From: Asterionellopsis glacialis
Lineage: Eukaryota; Bacillariophyta; Plagiogrammaphyceae; Rhaphoneidales; Asterionellopsidaceae
NCBI GenBank assembly: GCA_014885115.2
Contig: WKLE02004634.1
Span: 1 to 11,459 of the forward strand
Length of the DNA: 11,459 nucleotides
Direction: 5' to 3'
A model generated the notes under the pieces. That model was not told where the DNA came from, did no database searches, and was given only the letters and a program-made list of their open reading frames with translations. The translations under genes and the position numbers were made by a program. This document shows, one piece after another, positions 9,301 through 11,459 of this stretch; position 1 is the stretch's first letter; each line of letters opens with the position of its first letter.

Positions 9301-10870
9301 TCATTCCCTCCAAAGATCCATTTGACATATTACCTGCTTCACTTCGATTAGGCCGTAGCGAAGTATTACTATTTTGTAGTATATTATCGAGTGAACCAAG
9401 ACTTGCATTACTTGCATTACTTAATGATCGTCGATGACCCTGTTGCTGCTGTCGATTACTACCTTCCATACACCACGCACGTAAAAACCAATAACATCGA
9501 TGTGCAAAATGTATATTGGTCTTACATTTTTGCAATATCCATGTTTCTAATTGTGTCGAATTATAAAATGCACCATGTAATAAAAATGATAATAATTGCG
9601 GTACGTAAAACGTCAGGGCTTCCTTTCCGTGGGTATTATCAAATGCGTGGTCTAAACGATGATTGGTAAATACTTCTTCATAGGCAAATAATTGTAATAA
9701 TACGCGAAAGGGTGTCACTTGATATAACATATTACTCATGAATGGTGTTGTCGTGGTAGACGAAGAAGATCCTCCACGTGATGGAGTCGTATCATTATTG
9801 TTGTTGTTGTTATTATTTTGAGACGACGCTAATCGATTGGTAAAATCATCTAAACGTTCTGTCCATTTTTGTCGGGTTTTATGTAAACGTGTTTGGATCT
9901 CCGACATGATATCTTAAAGAAGATGGACAAAAGAACAAATGGGATTAGTGTGAGAGAGTCAGCATGACTTGACTTGTGTCTGTGTGTAGTCCACAATAAT
10001 TTGAAAACCAAAGAAATAAAAAAATATGAAACAAACGTACCATCATAACCATCATTAATACATCTCATTTTTTGTATCAGTGATGGTCGTTCTTGCTGTC
10101 CATTGGTATTGTTATAATTGTGAGGAGTTGGAGGATCATGATACGCAGCGGCTAACGGATCATCTTCGGCATTCAAGACCAAACTATCATTGTAATCAAT
10201 ATCATGATTTGATCCAGAAGGATCTATACGTGTACTGCTTTCTTTCGCATAATAATACGTGATTCGTTGTTTCCGTTTTAATTCATACGACGGTTCATGG
10301 GGTGCTGTCGATCGTACGTGCCAAAGCAATATGACATGTGCTACATTCGACCATAAAGTCAAGGAAAGTAAGATCCAGATATGTGACATGGTATGATGTT
10401 CTGTCAACGTCGAGGCAAGGTATCGTCTCATGGAAGCTGCAGTTGAAGGAAGTAAGATATTTAAACTATCGGGATCCAGCATGATTATGCATAGCATATG
10501 TATCAGGACTGCGAAGATAGTGGACGCATACAAGACATGGTACAAGGTTGGATACTTCACACCTGTTCCCGTGTAGGCATGATAAGGAAGTGGAATAATC
10601 AATAATGCTAATCGCATCCATGCAAGTGGTGTTACATACGATACATTGTAAATATAATCTAAAAGATCAAGAGAGAGACAGAAGAGTATAAAAGAGAGCG
10701 CATGAGAGAGAGTCAAAATTAATGAAAGATTCATGCATGATTAAAAACAAATTTTCCGTACCGTGTCCCCCAAAATCTTCATCGGAATGTACTTCTTTGT
10801 GGCCATAATAACTTATATACAAAATAAGAAGGTCTGATGTCCCTGAGATTAATGCTGGGAATAGAAACAT
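6309..10870 (-). CDS. Membrane-anchored phosphatidylinositol 4-kinase, type III beta, with fused N-terminal transmembrane module
   Basis: The coding sequence joins (minus strand) 10870-10762, 10658-10041, 9912-6450 and 6348-6309: 1409 residues, phases matching at every junction. Residues 1-151 hold about four hydrophobic segments (2-22, 45-65, 76-97, 126-151). A polar segment leads to residue 243. Residues 311-391 match the helical (lipid kinase unique) region of PI4K-beta and 655-739 its conserved pre-kinase block. An Asn/Ser/Pro-rich linker follows, then the kinase domain from about 1122: Lys1151 in ILIKSNDDLRQE, Asp1260 in KDRHNGN, Asp1278 in HIDFGF, and the C-terminus WRTRWYDRYQR. The enzyme should convert phosphatidylinositol plus ATP to PI4P on the cytosolic face of a membrane, in other eukaryotes the Golgi. 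The kinase identity is very secure. The fusion and exact N-terminus are inferred from splice borders and frame. Confidence 0.85.
6349..6449 (-). other. Intron 3 before the short last exon of the PI4K
   Basis: On the minus strand the donor is GGTG|GTAAGC and the acceptor GACTTTCTAG|GTATG, 101 bases. The TG at the exon end plus G of the next exon restore a Trp codon. The last exon (6348-6309) then reads YDRYQRYCVGVL and stop, which is the conserved extreme C-terminus of PI4K-beta proteins. Unspliced, the frame stops right after that Trp and lacks this end. Confidence 0.92.
8315..8415 (-). repeat. Asn/Ser trinucleotide tract in the PI4K linker
   Basis: Imperfect AAC/AAT/AGC-type triplets on the coding strand encode an Asn/Ser tract of about 32 residues in the linker. 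It directly precedes a basic cluster NRRKKRS. The tract is low complexity and probably disordered. The basic cluster could be a nuclear or membrane-lipid contact site, but it has no direct support. Confidence 0.75.
9794..9817 (-). repeat. Poly-Asn run of eight codons
   Basis: AAT and AAC codons give eight consecutive Asn in the segment between the membrane module and the helical region of the PI4K. It is a short microsatellite-like coding repeat and likely length-variable. Confidence 0.85.
9913..10040 (-). other. Intron 2, joining the membrane module to the PI4K
   Basis: On the minus strand the donor is GATG|GTACGT and the acceptor CTTCTTTAAG|ATATC, 128 bases. The split codon is G|AT (Asp243), followed by Ile and the Met at 9907 that would otherwise look like the PI4K start. 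Without splicing, the upstream frame runs through the intron, changes composition, and ends inside the PI4K coding region at about 9850. The junction in phase is the key evidence for a fusion gene. Confidence 0.75.
10659..10761 (-). other. Intron 1 of the PI4K fusion gene
   Basis: On the minus strand the donor is CACG|GTACGG and the acceptor a pyrimidine-rich tract ending TTTTAG|ATTAT, 103 bases in all. The split codon is G|AT (Asp37). The intron is itself open in the exon 2 frame from an ATG at 10734, so a transcript starting inside it could give a different hydrophobic N-terminus. This is therefore the least certain of the three introns. Confidence 0.62.
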
Positions 10871-11459
10871 GGTTGTTGTAATCCCTCGTCTCCGCTGTGA
10901 TGACTCGCTACCCCAGCGCCTCTTTCGTCTTCGTTCGTTGGTGGCGTGTGCTTCAAATTATTGTCTTGTCTCTTTGAATCTCTCTCTTTGAATGTCTCTC
11001 TGTGTTGTCTGTGGAGAAAAAGGACGTGAGGAAATCGTACCAGGGTACCAGGGTACCTGACGATGAATAAACATGCCTACTACTCAGAGCAAAGCGAGCA
11101 AGCGCAGCTCTCATTGGACTAGAGTACATAGGGGCAAATAATGTCGGTAGCCGTACCGTTTACATACCTTACTATTATTCATCATAGAGTAGGAGTATGT
11201 ACTAGATAAATAATTTTTCTATAATCATTCATAACAATAGAATCGACCTTCTTTTTATACATAATCGAGAAAGGGGTATCATTTATTTCCATTATGTTCC
11301 CACATGAGTGTGACACAAACTTCGCGACAGCCTTCCACTGAACGGTACCTCTAATAAATAAAATAAAGAATAATATTTCACGTACAGTACCGTATAGTAG
11401 TATATATTTTATATAAATAAATTACTACTCCTATGAAATACAAACTGTGAAATCTGAAT
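10871..11459 (-). promoter_or_regulatory. Leader and promoter region of the PI4K fusion gene
   Basis: No gene is visible here. Immediately upstream of the ATG at 10870 the minus strand is purine-rich (GA tracts, about 10900-11010), probably the 5' UTR. A triple GTACC-type repeat lies at 11037-11059, about 170-190 bases before the ATG. A CCAAT box on the minus strand (ATTGG at 11113-11117) is about 245 bases before it. From about 11160 onward the sequence is AT-rich with another GGTACC at 11344-11349. An additional upstream exon cannot be excluded. Confidence 0.45.

Noticed and set aside
9850..10734. A separate 294-residue membrane protein gene overlapping the PI4K
   Set aside because: Its last part is the unspliced intron 2 followed by out-of-frame PI4K sequence. 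Splicing at 10040/9913 gives a continuous, in-phase product, so it is treated as exon 2 of the fusion gene.
10041..10870. A seven-helix GPCR fused to a lipid kinase, as in GPCR-PIPK proteins
   Set aside because: Only about four hydrophobic segments can be counted and no GPCR motifs are visible; the kinase is PI4K-beta, not PIPK.
11185..11435. Inverted words TAGGAGTA and TACTCCTA around the AT-rich right end
   Set aside because: The arms are only 8 bases and more than 200 bases apart; expected by chance.
1..11459. CRISPR arrays, bacterial operon signals, tRNA or rRNA genes
   Set aside because: No spaced repeats, no Shine-Dalgarno-led gene series, and no cloverleaf or rRNA sequence was recognised; introns show this is eukaryotic nuclear DNA.

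Overview
The window looks like nuclear DNA of a diatom (a photosynthetic stramenopile). The reasons are a protein kinase of a type I know as expanded in diatoms, a decayed Ty1/copia element of the diatom CoDi type, and short introns of 101-128 bases with GT..AG borders inside eukaryotic genes. The species cannot be named from the sequence.

Layout, left to right. (1) 1-332: promoter and leader of a kinase gene. (2) 333-1669, plus: a two-exon Ser/Thr (TKL-like) kinase with all core motifs; its second exon starts at 1390. (3) 1670-2032: kinase 3' flank with a 51-codon orphan open frame. (4) 2033 to about 4490, plus: a copia relic with gag zinc knuckle, protease and integrase, broken by several stops and frameshifts, with no reverse transcriptase and no visible LTRs. 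(5) 4491-5181: non-coding debris, a perfect 17-bp inverted repeat at 4805-4854, and the promoter of the next gene. (6) 5182-5688, plus: a four-helix membrane protein of 168 residues, unrecognised, with a 70-bp tandem duplication that begins at its stop codon. (7) 5826-6308: intergenic sequence between two convergent 3' ends. (8) 6309-10870, minus: one large four-exon gene whose C-terminal two thirds is a type III-beta phosphatidylinositol 4-kinase and whose N-terminus is a block of about four membrane helices. (9) 10871-11459: its leader and promoter.

The most interesting object is the minus-strand gene. Three introns inferred from splice borders and reading phase give one continuous frame of 1409 codons. 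A membrane-embedded module of about 150 residues is joined in frame to a complete PI4K-beta (helical domain, long Asn/Ser-rich linker, kinase domain, conserved C-terminus). Ordinary PI4K-beta is a soluble enzyme recruited to the Golgi by partners, so this form would be anchored in a membrane permanently.

The three genes do not form an operon. Their upstream regions nevertheless share short palindromic words: a GGTACC/CTGGTAC element before all three, and ACGACA(T/G)GTCG before the kinase and the small membrane protein. These may be common promoter elements of this genome.
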